This document shows, piece after piece, positions 24,560 through 31,049 of a stretch of DNA of 31,049 bases (position 1 is the first letter of the stretch; each line of letters begins with the position of its first letter). The position numbers were made by a program, and so were the translations under genes. Location of the stretch: NCBI GenBank assembly GCA_964512085.1, contig CAZEIU010000006.1, forward strand, positions 1-31,049, written 5' to 3'. A model generated the notes under the pieces. It was not told the DNA's origin. It ran no database searches and saw only the letters and a list, made by a program, of their open reading frames with translations. This DNA comes from JAUPVL01 sp964512085 (lineage in GTDB: Bacteria; Patescibacteriota; Saccharimonadia; CAILAD01; BJGX01).

Positions 24560-25237
24560 ATGTCAGAAAACAGCTATCATGTGAACTTAGAAAACTTTCG
24601 TGGTCCACTAGGTTTGTTATTAGAGCTGATTGAAAAACACAAATTAGATATTTGTGACGTAAGCTTAGCAAAAGTCACTGAAGACTATTTAGAATATGTT
24701 AGATCGGCCAGCTTAGACCAATATAACGCAAACATTTTTTTAGATATAGCAGCGCGATTAATTCTAGTAAAATCTCGGGCCTTATTGCCAAGCACCGAAG
24801 TAGATAGACCTATAGAAGATGAAGAAGATATTACTAGTCAGCTTTTAACTCTAGCCAAATTCCAAAAGGCAGCCAAAGCTATCTCGAGCAACAATCAATT
24901 ACTCCAAAGACCGAGTTTTAAATTACAAGCCGTAGACCGTCCGCTATATAAAATTAAATTGATCAAAATGAAGCAAATTTTTCAAAATTTAAAACAAGAT
25001 TCAAATATTAATCCTAGCAAATCTTATCGACTAAAAAGACGTTATGACCGCGAGCTCAAATCTAAACTTGCCTCTAAACTTGTAAGTTTAAAATCCATTA
25101 GCTTAGATAATATTAATACCATCTCAAATAATCGAACCGAGTCAGTAACTCTATTTTTACTAATACTTGAATTTGTTAGATCCAACAAAGCCAATATTGA
25201 CTACCGCCAGAACAAAATAACCGTAGAGTTTAACTAA
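24560..25237 (+). CDS. scpA: Segregation and condensation protein A
   Basis: 225 aa. The N-terminus is typical ScpA/kleisin: YHVNLENFRGPLGLLLELIEKHKLDICDVS, then VTEDYLEYV, FLDIAARLILVKSRALLP and EDEEDITSQLLTLAKFQKAA. The C-terminal winged-helix segment contains ESVTLFLLILEFVRSNKANI. ScpA bridges the SMC heads and binds ScpB in the condensin that compacts and segregates the chromosome. No smc gene is in the window. It starts 2 nt after the aspS stop, and scpB follows at 1 nt. Confidence 0.94.
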   Translation: MSENSYHVNLENFRGPLGLLLELIEKHKLDICDVSLAKVTEDYLEYVRSASLDQYNANIFLDIAARLILVKSRALLPSTEVDRPIEDEEDITSQLLTLAKFQKAAKAISSNNQLLQRPSFKLQAVDRPLYKIKLIKMKQIFQNLKQDSNINPSKSYRLKRRYDRELKSKLASKLVSLKSISLDNINTISNNRTESVTLFLLILEFVRSNKANIDYRQNKITVEFN

Positions 25238-25238
25238 A

Positions 25239-25733
25239 ATGAATCTAAAAGAAAAAAATCTTCATGCCATTTTACAACTCAGTCCCGAAGGCATAGAAAC
25301 CAATAGTCTCTGCGACATTTTAGATGTCAAAGTATCAGAACTTAATAATCTAATTGGTAAGCTCGATATTTTTTATAAAGATAGTGGCGTAAAAATAATC
25401 AACGATAATCAGTCTATTATGCTGGCTGTCGATTCTGATTGTATTCCAAAAAAATTTAACAATACCAATACTGGCAAGGAGAGTATTGGCTCTGCAGCAA
25501 TGGAAGTACTCACTATTATTGCCTATAAGCAACCTATAGATGCACTCGAGATAGAGCAAATACGTGGCATTAATAGCGAACAAAGTATTAGGTACCTCTT
25601 AGAGAAAGAGCTTATTGTAGAAAGTAAGACTAAGCACAAAGGTATAGTCTATACCAAATACAACACAACCAAGCGTTTCTTACAGCTTGCTGGTATTACG
25701 AATCTCTCTAAACTGCCGAAGTTAGATTTATGA
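25239..25733 (+). CDS. scpB: Segregation and condensation protein B
   Basis: 164 aa, compact for ScpB. It has two winged-helix modules. The first starts at LHAILQLSPEGIETNSLCDIL. The second has the family signature AAMEVLTIIAYKQPIDALEIEQIRGINSEQSIRYLLEKELI, with YTKYNTTKRFLQLAGI near the end. ScpB dimers bind ScpA in the SMC-ScpAB condensin. The 3' end overlaps the next start (ATGA at 25730-25733). Adjacency of scpAB with an rluB-like gene and a D,D-carboxypeptidase recalls the scpAB-dacB-rluB neighbourhood of Bacillus. Confidence 0.94.
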   Translation: MNLKEKNLHAILQLSPEGIETNSLCDILDVKVSELNNLIGKLDIFYKDSGVKIINDNQSIMLAVDSDCIPKKFNNTNTGKESIGSAAMEVLTIIAYKQPIDALEIEQIRGINSEQSIRYLLEKELIVESKTKHKGIVYTKYNTTKRFLQLAGITNLSKLPKLDL

Positions 25734-26437
25734 AAACAAATTCAAACAACACAAGACTTAATCGTAGACTAGTAGAGCTCGGCTTGGCCGACTCTCGCCG
25801 TAAAGCCGATGAACAAATTAATCTAGGTCTGGTTGAAGTTAATGGAAAAATAGCCATAGTCGGGCAATTAGTTTTGCCAAGCGACAGTATTAAGCTACAA
25901 GGCAAGAGTGGCGATGCTAAAAAAAATGACATAACTATCAAGCTAAATAAACCAGAGGGGTATGTAAGTTCACATGTAGCTCAAGGCAATTATAAGACTA
26001 TTTTTGATTTTTTACCGAAAAGTTTTAGCAAGCTTAAGATTGCCGGGCGTCTAGATCAACAAAGCTGTGGCTTAATGATACTAAGCAGCAATGGGCAGTT
26101 AATTCAAAAACTTTCGCATCCAAGTAATAACAAAAGTAAAATATACTTAGTTAAAATCAATCAACCAATATCAGATGTTAAGTTGAAAGAATTAGAAAAA
26201 GGCGTGAAGTTAAAAGACGGCGTTAGTCATTTTACTCATATTAAATTAATTGATACTCAAACGTTGAGATTAACGCTAAATGAAGGCCGTAATAGACAGA
26301 TTCGACGAACTTTTGAGCAACTGGGCTTAAAAGTTTATTATCTGCAAAGGCTACAAATCGGCAACATTAAGCTAGGCAGCTTGCAGCCTAAAAAATATGA
26401 ATTTATAAACCAATCAGATTTAAAGGAGCTATTTTGA
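25730..26437 (+). CDS. S4-domain rRNA pseudouridine synthase (RluB/RsuA family)
   Basis: 235 aa. The S4 RNA-binding domain is RLNRRLVELGLADSRRKADEQINLGLVEVNGK (about 9-40). In the catalytic domain IAGRLDQQSCGLMILSSNG carries the catalytic Asp109 (canonical GRLDxxTxGL). KIYLVKI and LTLNEGRNRQIRRTFEQLGLKVYYLQR match the RsuA/RluB family. It isomerises a specific uridine in rRNA. 23S (RluB) is likelier than 16S given the neighbours, but this is not proven. Its start overlaps scpB by 4 bp, and its stop overlaps the next start. Confidence 0.92.
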   Translation: MKTNSNNTRLNRRLVELGLADSRRKADEQINLGLVEVNGKIAIVGQLVLPSDSIKLQGKSGDAKKNDITIKLNKPEGYVSSHVAQGNYKTIFDFLPKSFSKLKIAGRLDQQSCGLMILSSNGQLIQKLSHPSNNKSKIYLVKINQPISDVKLKELEKGVKLKDGVSHFTHIKLIDTQTLRLTLNEGRNRQIRRTFEQLGLKVYYLQRLQIGNIKLGSLQPKKYEFINQSDLKELF

Positions 26438-27342
26438 TTGCATATTTAACATTACTACTGAGTATTGCGCTAGTAAGCTTCAACAGCCAAATCCCGGCCT
26501 TGCAAAAACATTTATTAAATTCTGGCTCATTGAATAGTCAATCTAAAATAGTTTTTCAAAATACAGAATATAAGGTAGCGCCAGAATTAAAAAATGGAGC
26601 TTCAAACTATGACGCTCAAGCCAAATCGGCAATAATATTTGATGTTGGTAGTGCAAAGATTTTGTATCAAAAAAATAGCCAGCAGGCCGTACCGATGGCA
26701 TCACTTACAAAACTAATGACAGCTTTAGTAATAATGCAAAATCATTCTCCAGACGAAACGGTAATAGTGCCCGATAATTTACCGCCCTTATCGAGTGACG
26801 ATCAAAAACTAAATATTAGTCCTGGTGAAAAATTCAAACTCTCAGAGCTTATGCAGGCTCTGTTAATTTACTCAGCCAACGACGTAGCTAATGCTTTGGC
26901 TATTTGGGATTCTGGGTCAATCAATAACTTCACTGGTAAGATGAACTCTTATACCAATCAGTGGGGGTTAGAAGAATCTAAGTTTACAAATCCAAGTGGC
27001 TTAGACGAGACTGGGCACGTTAGTTCGGCTAGTGATCTTTTGAAGCTTTCAACTATACTTTTGCACAACCAAAGATTTAGAAAGACTATCAATACCTCTG
27101 CGACTACAATCTATAATTTAGCCAACAAGCCATATCGTATAACAACCACCAATCAAGATTTAACTCTGCCATATGTCTACGGAATAAAGACTGGTTTTAC
27201 TACCAATGCTGGACAGAGTTTAATATTATTAGCTCAACAGAATGGCCACGAAATTATTACAGTCATTCTAGACAGCCCTGACCGTTTCGCAGAATCCAAA
27301 AATATGGTAGAATATACCTTCAATAATTATATTTGGAAATAG
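26434..27342 (+). CDS. D-alanyl-D-alanine carboxypeptidase (PBP5-like, S11 family)
   Basis: 302 aa from a TTG that overlaps the rluB stop (TTGA). AAGGAG about 5 nt upstream supports it. An N-terminal hydrophobic segment (about 3-18) acts as signal or anchor. The penicillin-binding motifs are intact: SxxK at Ser90-Lys93 (MASLTKLMTA), SxN at Ser147-Asn149 (YSAND), and KTG at 252-254 (GIKTGFT). It trims the terminal D-Ala from peptidoglycan stem peptides outside the membrane. The protein ends soon after the transpeptidase fold, without the C-terminal beta domain and amphipathic membrane helix of E. coli PBP5, so the N-terminal segment may be its anchor. Confidence 0.92.
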   Translation: MIAYLTLLLSIALVSFNSQIPALQKHLLNSGSLNSQSKIVFQNTEYKVAPELKNGASNYDAQAKSAIIFDVGSAKILYQKNSQQAVPMASLTKLMTALVIMQNHSPDETVIVPDNLPPLSSDDQKLNISPGEKFKLSELMQALLIYSANDVANALAIWDSGSINNFTGKMNSYTNQWGLEESKFTNPSGLDETGHVSSASDLLKLSTILLHNQRFRKTINTSATTIYNLANKPYRITTTNQDLTLPYVYGIKTGFTTNAGQSLILLAQQNGHEIITVILDSPDRFAESKNMVEYTFNNYIWK

Positions 27343-27345
27343 TAT

Positions 27346-28707
27346 ATGCAAAATGTCAATAATTTACCGGTTGTAGCTCTTGTGGGTCTTGCCAATAGTG
27401 GTAAGTCTACTTTGTTTAACCGAATCACTCATTCGGCACATGCGGTTATTTCTGAAATTGCTCACACTACAAGAGACGTTAACAGAAAGCCTTCTAGTCC
27501 AAGATATGGAAAGTTTTTGGTAGTCGATACTGCAGGCCACACCAAAGACAAATCAGAGATAGCTAAGGCTTCTATGGCTCAGCTCAACAGCACGCTTGAG
27601 CTAGCTGATGTAATTATTTTTGTTATTGACGGAAGCGTTGCTCCTACGGGAGACGATATAGAATTAGCAAAAATTGTAAGAAAACACCAAAAACCGACTT
27701 TTGTGGCTACCAACAAAGCAGATGATCGCAAAAACTTACAAGAAATTAATAGTTTTCGTAAGCTTGGCTTTGACGACATTTCGCTTATTTCTGCGATTCA
27801 TGGAGATGGCGTAGTAGAGCTTATAGAAAAGATTAAAAAAGAGTTACCTCAAAAAATAGTCAAAAAAGCACCAACTAATGCTATAAACGTAGCAATTGTT
27901 GGCAGAGTCAATGTAGGTAAATCTAGTCTTTTAAATGCCTTAGCGGGTCAGTATTTAGCCATAGAGTCGGGAGTAGGTGGTACCACTCGCGACACCAATG
28001 AGTATGCCCTAAACTATAAAAAAACTAATTTTAATTTTGTAGATACTGCCGGCTTGAGGCGACCAGGTAAAATTGCTAAGAGTGAGAATATCGAGTTTTA
28101 TTCTAAGGTCAGAACACAAAAAGCAATTGATAACGCAGATGTATGTTTGATGCTCATTGACGCCAACGAACCAGCTACTTCTCAAGATCTTCATCTGCTC
28201 GGTTTAGCCAAAGAGGCCCAAAAAGGAGTAATAATAGTAGTGACCAAATGGGATCAAATAGAAAAAGACGATCATACCATGGCTCAATACACCGCTACTC
28301 TTAAAAAAAGATTGCAGTTTGTATGGTGGGCACCGGTTATTTTTACCAGCGCCAAAACACGCCAAAACCTAGATCAACTTTTAGAACTAATAATGGGCGT
28401 AAAAAGCCGTATGGCTTTTAGCTTAAGTACTCCCAAATTAAATCGTTTTTTAGAAGATGCCAATGCCAAAAACCCACCAAGCGCCATTAAAACCAAAAAG
28501 CCGAAGGTAAACTACATTACCCAAACTGGATCAGAACCTCCAGTATTTACAATTTTTGCCACACATCCTGAATATATGCACTGGAGCTATACAAGATTTT
28601 TAGAGAACCAACTGCGCGAGCAGTATGATCTTAGTGGCGTACCCGTTACAATAGAGTATAAAAGTAAGTACAAAGAAGGTAATAGAGACAGGTATAAAAA
28701 GAAATGA
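27346..28707 (+). CDS. der: Ribosome biogenesis GTPase Der (EngA)
   Basis: 453 aa, with the tandem G-domain layout unique to Der. G domain 1 has GLANSGKSTLFNRI (a variant of the usual GxPNVGKS), TTRDVN, VVDTAGH and TNKADD. G domain 2 has GRVNVGKSSLLNAL, GGTTRDT, FVDTAGLRRPGKI and VTKWD. A C-terminal KH-like domain ends in VPVTIEYKSKYKEGNRDRYKKK. Der assists assembly of the 50S subunit. It starts 3 nt after the carboxypeptidase stop and overlaps pth by 4 bp. Confidence 0.96.
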   Translation: MQNVNNLPVVALVGLANSGKSTLFNRITHSAHAVISEIAHTTRDVNRKPSSPRYGKFLVVDTAGHTKDKSEIAKASMAQLNSTLELADVIIFVIDGSVAPTGDDIELAKIVRKHQKPTFVATNKADDRKNLQEINSFRKLGFDDISLISAIHGDGVVELIEKIKKELPQKIVKKAPTNAINVAIVGRVNVGKSSLLNALAGQYLAIESGVGGTTRDTNEYALNYKKTNFNFVDTAGLRRPGKIAKSENIEFYSKVRTQKAIDNADVCLMLIDANEPATSQDLHLLGLAKEAQKGVIIVVTKWDQIEKDDHTMAQYTATLKKRLQFVWWAPVIFTSAKTRQNLDQLLELIMGVKSRMAFSLSTPKLNRFLEDANAKNPPSAIKTKKPKVNYITQTGSEPPVFTIFATHPEYMHWSYTRFLENQLREQYDLSGVPVTIEYKSKYKEGNRDRYKKK

Positions 28708-29267
28708 TTCTTATAGTAGGCATAGGCAATACTGGCCAAGAGTACAGTAAAACACGCCACAACTTAGGTTTTATGGTTTTAGATTCTTTGGCAGAACGCT
28801 GGGGAGTGCATTTCGCTGGGCAACCCAAGCTAAAAGCCGAGATGCTAGTAACGATGTTTGGCAATCAAACTATAGCCTTAGCCAAACCCCAAACATTTGT
28901 AAATTTGAGTGGCAATAGTGTACAAAAAATTAAAAATTTTTATAAGCTAAAAAACAACGATATTTGGGTTGTAAGTGATGATCTAGATTTAGAGTTTGGC
29001 AAGATTCGTACTCGGGTTGGTGGCAGCAGCGGCGGCCATAATGGGCTAAAAGATATAATAGAAAATATCGGTGAGGATTTTGTAAGAATAAGACTAGGAA
29101 TAAAAAACGAGGCCCTAGAGCGAGTTCCGGCCGAAAAATTTGTACTAGAAAAGTTTAGTAAGACAGAGCAAGAATATTTAGAAAAAGTCATAAATGACTC
29201 GGTAGATGTGATAATAAAATACTTAGAACAAGGCGACGTAGAACACGAATCTAAATCTGCGATTTAA
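28704..29267 (+). CDS. pth: Peptidyl-tRNA hydrolase
   Basis: 187 aa, the usual size. It has MILIVGIGNTGQEYSKTRHNLGFMVLD with Asn9 and the catalytic His19, AKPQTFVNLSGNSVQ, VVSDDLDLEFGKIRTRVGGSSGGHNGLKDI with the active-site Asp, and RIRLGI. It releases tRNA from dropped-off peptidyl-tRNA. It is the last gene of the aspS operon and overlaps der by 4 bp (ATGA). A T-tailed hairpin about 250 bp downstream may end the transcript. Confidence 0.96.
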   Translation: MILIVGIGNTGQEYSKTRHNLGFMVLDSLAERWGVHFAGQPKLKAEMLVTMFGNQTIALAKPQTFVNLSGNSVQKIKNFYKLKNNDIWVVSDDLDLEFGKIRTRVGGSSGGHNGLKDIIENIGEDFVRIRLGIKNEALERVPAEKFVLEKFSKTEQEYLEKVINDSVDVIIKYLEQGDVEHESKSAI

Positions 29268-29330
29268 CATTTTTATTAAAAAAATTATTTTATACCGCTA
29301 CATGCTAGCAATGGGCAAAAAAGTTCGTTA

Positions 29331-29561
29331 ATATGAAAAGCAGACCTGCCGTGCGTATCGAACAGATCTGCTTTTCACACCCTTTCATACCCCCAGTAAA
29401 TCTGGGATTTATCAGCCTCAAAAATTATATATAGACCGTGGTGATGAAAGGGAGTAGCCTGCTAGCTAAGATCTAAAAGGAGGGTGAGTTTTAGATGAGC
29501 CTTAGACTAGCAGACTACTCCCTTCAAAAATCGGGAGTATTTTTTTATTTCAAAAGTAACG
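29331..29561 (-). ncRNA. Predicted structured non-coding RNA (~230 nt, new family to me)
   Basis: On the minus strand a near-perfect promoter is followed by three stem-loops and a terminator-like hairpin, with no meaningful ORF. Stem I (29522-29450) has about 28 base pairs and a 10-nt loop CUCACCCUCC that exposes an anti-Shine-Dalgarno-like CCUCC. Stem II pairs CCCUUUCAU with AUGAAAGGG (29452-29444 with 29388-29380) around a small CCCAG/CUGGG hairpin. Stem III (29376-29335) ends in UUUUC. In stems I and III the single imperfect pair is G-U in minus-strand RNA but C-A in plus-strand RNA, which supports minus-strand transcription. It does not match SRP RNA, RNase P RNA, tmRNA or 6S RNA signatures I know. 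It fills most of the 384-bp gap between pth and dprA. Confidence 0.65.
29516..29546 (+). terminator. Probable rho-independent terminator of the aspS-pth operon
   Basis: TACTCCC (29516-29522) pairs with GGGAGTA (29533-29539) and is followed by seven Ts. The same ACTCCC also pairs with GGGAGT at 29450-29455, so the hairpin competes with the long stem. It lies about 250 bp after pth. Confidence 0.6.
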
Positions 29562-29566
29562 TCAGT

Positions 29567-29595
29567 ATTGTATCACGCTAGTGCTTATTTGTCAA
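29567..29595 (-). promoter_or_regulatory. Promoter of the ncRNA (TTGACA-17-TACAAT)
   Basis: On the minus strand, a perfect -35 TTGACA (29590-29595) is 17 bp from -10 TACAAT (29567-29572). No protein-coding gene follows on this strand for thousands of bases, which points to an RNA gene. Confidence 0.78.
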
Positions 29596-29601
29596 TAGTT
29601 T

Positions 29602-29631
29602 TTTACAGATGAATAATATAGCACTTATGTT
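29602..29631 (+). promoter_or_regulatory. Possible dprA promoter (TTTACA-18-TATGTT)
   Basis: -35 TTTACA (29602-29607) and -10 TATGTT (29626-29631) are 18 bp apart, back to back with the ncRNA promoter. The dprA ATG is 20 nt further on, with AAGGA in between. Confidence 0.45.
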
Positions 29632-29651
29632 TATCAGAAGAAGGATAGAAT

Positions 29652-30509
29652 ATGAATATACAAGAAATTATTAAAACAAGCAATAGTTTTCCTGAACTTT
29701 TATCACAAATTTCTAACCCTCCCAAAAAACTCTTTATTTGGGGAGAAATTCCAGACCTACCTATGATTGCCATTGTGGGTAGTCGCAATCCTTCTACTTA
29801 CGGCAAAGACCAAACTTACAGACTAGCCTACGATCTTGCGAGCGCTGGAGTTTGCATAGTAAGCGGCTTGGCATATGGTATAGATTCAATTGCACACCAA
29901 GCAGCTCTAGATACTAATGGTAAAGTAGTTGCAGTTCTGGGCTCGGCGCTAGATAAAATTTATCCAGCTAGCAATAGAAACTTGGCAGAGCAAATTGTGA
30001 ATAAAAAAGGCGCTATTATCAGTGAATACGAAGTAGGTACTAGTACCCAAAAGTTTAATTTTCCGGCTCGCAACAGAATAATTGCCGGATTGAGTCTTGC
30101 AACAATCGTTACTGAGGCCAATGCGCAATCGGGTAGTCTTATAACTGCTAATTTTGCACTAAGAGAGAATAGATTGGTAATGGCATTACCAGGTAACATT
30201 ACTAGCCCGCGAAGTGCTGGTCCGAATAATCTTATCAAACTTGGTGCCAAACTTATCACTAGTGCGGCAGATGTGCTGGCAGAGCTTGAGCTTGTAAGCA
30301 CCAAACTTGTCGTTAACAAAATTGCCCCGGCTAGCAAAGAAGAAGCTATCGTAATAGAACTAATTGAAAACGGCCACACAACTATGCAGACTATGATAGA
30401 TAATAGTGAGTTTGATGCACAAAATCTTGCTCATGTACTTAGCCTTATGGAGATAACGGGTAAAATTAAAAACCTTGGTGCTGGTAATTGGACTAGGTTT
30501 GGTAAGTAA
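29652..30509 (+). CDS. dprA: DNA-processing protein DprA (Smf)
   Basis: 285 aa. The Rossmann-like DprA core has AIVGSRNPSTYGKDQTYRLA, then CIVSGLAYGIDSIAHQAALD, VVAVLGSALDKIYPASN, FPARNRIIAGLS and VTEANAQSGSLITA. A short C-terminal winged-helix-like segment (VIELIENGHTTMQTMIDNSEF to KNLGAGNW) follows. The N-terminal SAM-like domain is shortened. DprA loads RecA on incoming single-stranded DNA in natural transformation, and competence genes are common in CPR. AAGGA 8 nt upstream supports the ATG at 29652. Confidence 0.95.
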   Translation: MNIQEIIKTSNSFPELLSQISNPPKKLFIWGEIPDLPMIAIVGSRNPSTYGKDQTYRLAYDLASAGVCIVSGLAYGIDSIAHQAALDTNGKVVAVLGSALDKIYPASNRNLAEQIVNKKGAIISEYEVGTSTQKFNFPARNRIIAGLSLATIVTEANAQSGSLITANFALRENRLVMALPGNITSPRSAGPNNLIKLGAKLITSAADVLAELELVSTKLVVNKIAPASKEEAIVIELIENGHTTMQTMIDNSEFDAQNLAHVLSLMEITGKIKNLGAGNWTRFGK

Positions 30510-30511
30510 TA

Positions 30512-30540
30512 TTTACTTTTACAATACAAAAGAGTAGAAT
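30512..30540 (+). promoter_or_regulatory. Promoter of the 101-aa gene (TTTACT-17-TAGAAT)
   Basis: -35 TTTACT (30512-30517) and -10 TAGAAT (30535-30540) have 17-bp spacing, directly after the dprA stop. The leader of about 32 nt contains AAAGAGG about 10 nt before the ATG. Confidence 0.55.
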
Positions 30541-30578
30541 AAGCTCGATTTGCACCTCAAAAGAAAGAGGCAACAGTA

Positions 30579-30884
30579 ATGCCCTACAGTCGTGATGTCT
30601 CGGTAAGAATTCCTGCAGATTGGCGAGTAAGATTGTCTGATACCGAAGTTTACCAATTGAGAATTAGAAGTGATGTAAATATTCTAAACATTTTACTGAA
30701 TGTATGCCTAAAAGACGAACGCCTCTACGACTTAATTTTTGAAGATTATGCACTCTTAAGGCAGGGGGTACATATTGTATTACACTCTAGTGTTTACGAA
30801 GGCGTGACCGTAACAATTACTAGCAGAGAGCTGTATGACACTCTAAATGAGGAATTTAATCTAATCGTGATTAGTACTATGTAG
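30579..30884 (+). CDS. Small hypothetical protein (101 aa)
   Basis: It is soluble, acidic and apparently alpha/beta, with no signal, membrane helix or Cys. Segments are DVSVRIPADWRVRLSDTEVYQLRIRSD-like, then NILLNVCLKDERLYDLIFED, a beta pair (GVHIVLHSS and GVTVTITSRELYD) and a hydrophobic C-terminus (NLIVIST). I do not recognise the family. It has its own promoter, a ribosome binding site (AAAGAGG) and a terminator, so it is probably a monocistronic gene between dprA and topA. Confidence 0.75.
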   Translation: MPYSRDVSVRIPADWRVRLSDTEVYQLRIRSDVNILNILLNVCLKDERLYDLIFEDYALLRQGVHIVLHSSVYEGVTVTITSRELYDTLNEEFNLIVISTM

Positions 30885-30890
30885 CCAACT

Positions 30891-30920
30891 ACCGATTTCA
30901 ATATTGAAATCGGTTTTTTT
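30891..30920 (+). terminator. Rho-independent terminator after the 101-aa gene
   Basis: A perfect 24-bp palindrome built of arms ACCGATTTCAAT and ATTGAAATCGGT (30891-30914) is followed by a run of Ts to 30920, six bases after the stop codon. Confidence 0.9.
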
Positions 30921-30922
30921 AT

Positions 30923-30952
30923 TTGACAAACAATTGAGCTTTTTGCTATGGT
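30923..30952 (+). promoter_or_regulatory. topA promoter (TTGACA-18-TATGGT)
   Basis: A perfect -35 TTGACA (30923-30928) and a -10-like TATGGT (30947-30952) are 18 bp apart. The leader is about 50 nt to the ATG at 31009 and holds three TTGCA repeats (30952-30975). No Shine-Dalgarno sequence is obvious. Confidence 0.65.
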
Positions 30953-31008
30953 TGCAAATTGCATGTAAACTTGCATTAATATTACTTAACCGTTAGCATT
31001 TTAAAGAT

Positions 31009-31049
31009 ATGGCAAAAAACTTACTAATAGTAGAATCACCGGCCAAGGC
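31009..31049 (+). CDS. topA: DNA topoisomerase I, N-terminal fragment (runs off the window)
   Basis: The 13 complete codons read MAKNLLIVESPAK, the conserved start of the TOPRIM domain of bacterial topoisomerase IA (LLIVESPAKAKTI). The conserved Glu of TOPRIM is included. The enzyme relaxes negative supercoils. The gene continues beyond the window. Confidence 0.88.
   Translation, partial: MAKNLLIVESPAK

Noticed and set aside
29495..29581. A 28-codon plus-strand frame starting at an ATG 10 nt after AAGGAGGG
   Set aside because: The ribosome-binding-like sequence is the loop of the long stem, and the frame runs through the stem and the T-tailed hairpin. The G-U/C-A polarity and the opposing promoter favour an RNA gene on the minus strand.

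Overview
The window is a dense, AT-rich stretch of a small bacterial chromosome that uses the standard genetic code (TGA is a stop, for example at mreB, moxR and rluB). Streamlined housekeeping genes, short or overlapping gene junctions, a sortase and PEGA protein pair, Asn/Gln/Ser/Thr-rich membrane proteins and some promoter-to-ATG spacings typical of leaderless mRNAs suggest a Patescibacteria/CPR lineage, most likely Saccharibacteria (TM7) or a relative. That placement is inference. I saw no IS element, phage gene or CRISPR array.

Layout. 1-182: C-terminal end of an unrecognised + strand gene, then tRNA-Leu(CAA) on the minus strand. 348-2892: sortase and PEGA/beta-propeller protein, convergent and overlapping by 11 bp. 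2980-7224: mreB, O-antigen-ligase-like polymerase/ligase, GT4-type glycosyltransferase and WecG/TagA transferase, one envelope glycopolymer operon led by mreB. 7278-9109: zinc-ribbon membrane protein with an overlapping 111-aa partner. 9143-10561: gltX, convergent with nrdAB (minus). The nrdAB promoter (TTGACT-17-TATAGT) carries two NrdR-box-like sites. 14726-17382: RavA-like MoxR ATPase and VWA protein (minus), with a perfect TTGACA-17-TATAAT promoter, a ~127-nt leader and a strong terminator. 17572-20741: membrane PAS histidine kinase divergent from two tandem 231-aa, ~7-TM paralogues of unknown function. 20738-22490: CobW-type G3E GTPase and a flavin reductase, divergent across 19 bp. 22532-23101: stand-alone receiver protein. 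23151-29267: tight operon aspS-scpA-scpB-rluB-dacA-der-pth. 29268-29651: a structured non-coding RNA gene on the minus strand with its own promoter. 29652-31049: dprA, a small unknown gene with its own promoter and terminator, and the start of topA.

Functionally the window covers the envelope (sortase, MreB, glycopolymer genes, D,D-carboxypeptidase), translation (tRNA-Leu, GluRS, AspRS, Pth, Der, RluB), dNTP supply (class I RNR), chromosome upkeep (ScpAB, DprA, TopA) and signalling (kinase, receiver, 7-TM pair). The observations most worth a second look are the ncRNA at about 29331-29561, the tandem 7-TM paralogues beside the kinase, the AspRS lacking the GAD insertion, the RNR large subunit lacking its C-terminal cysteines, the NrdR-type control region, and the recurrent -10-N6-ATG spacing.
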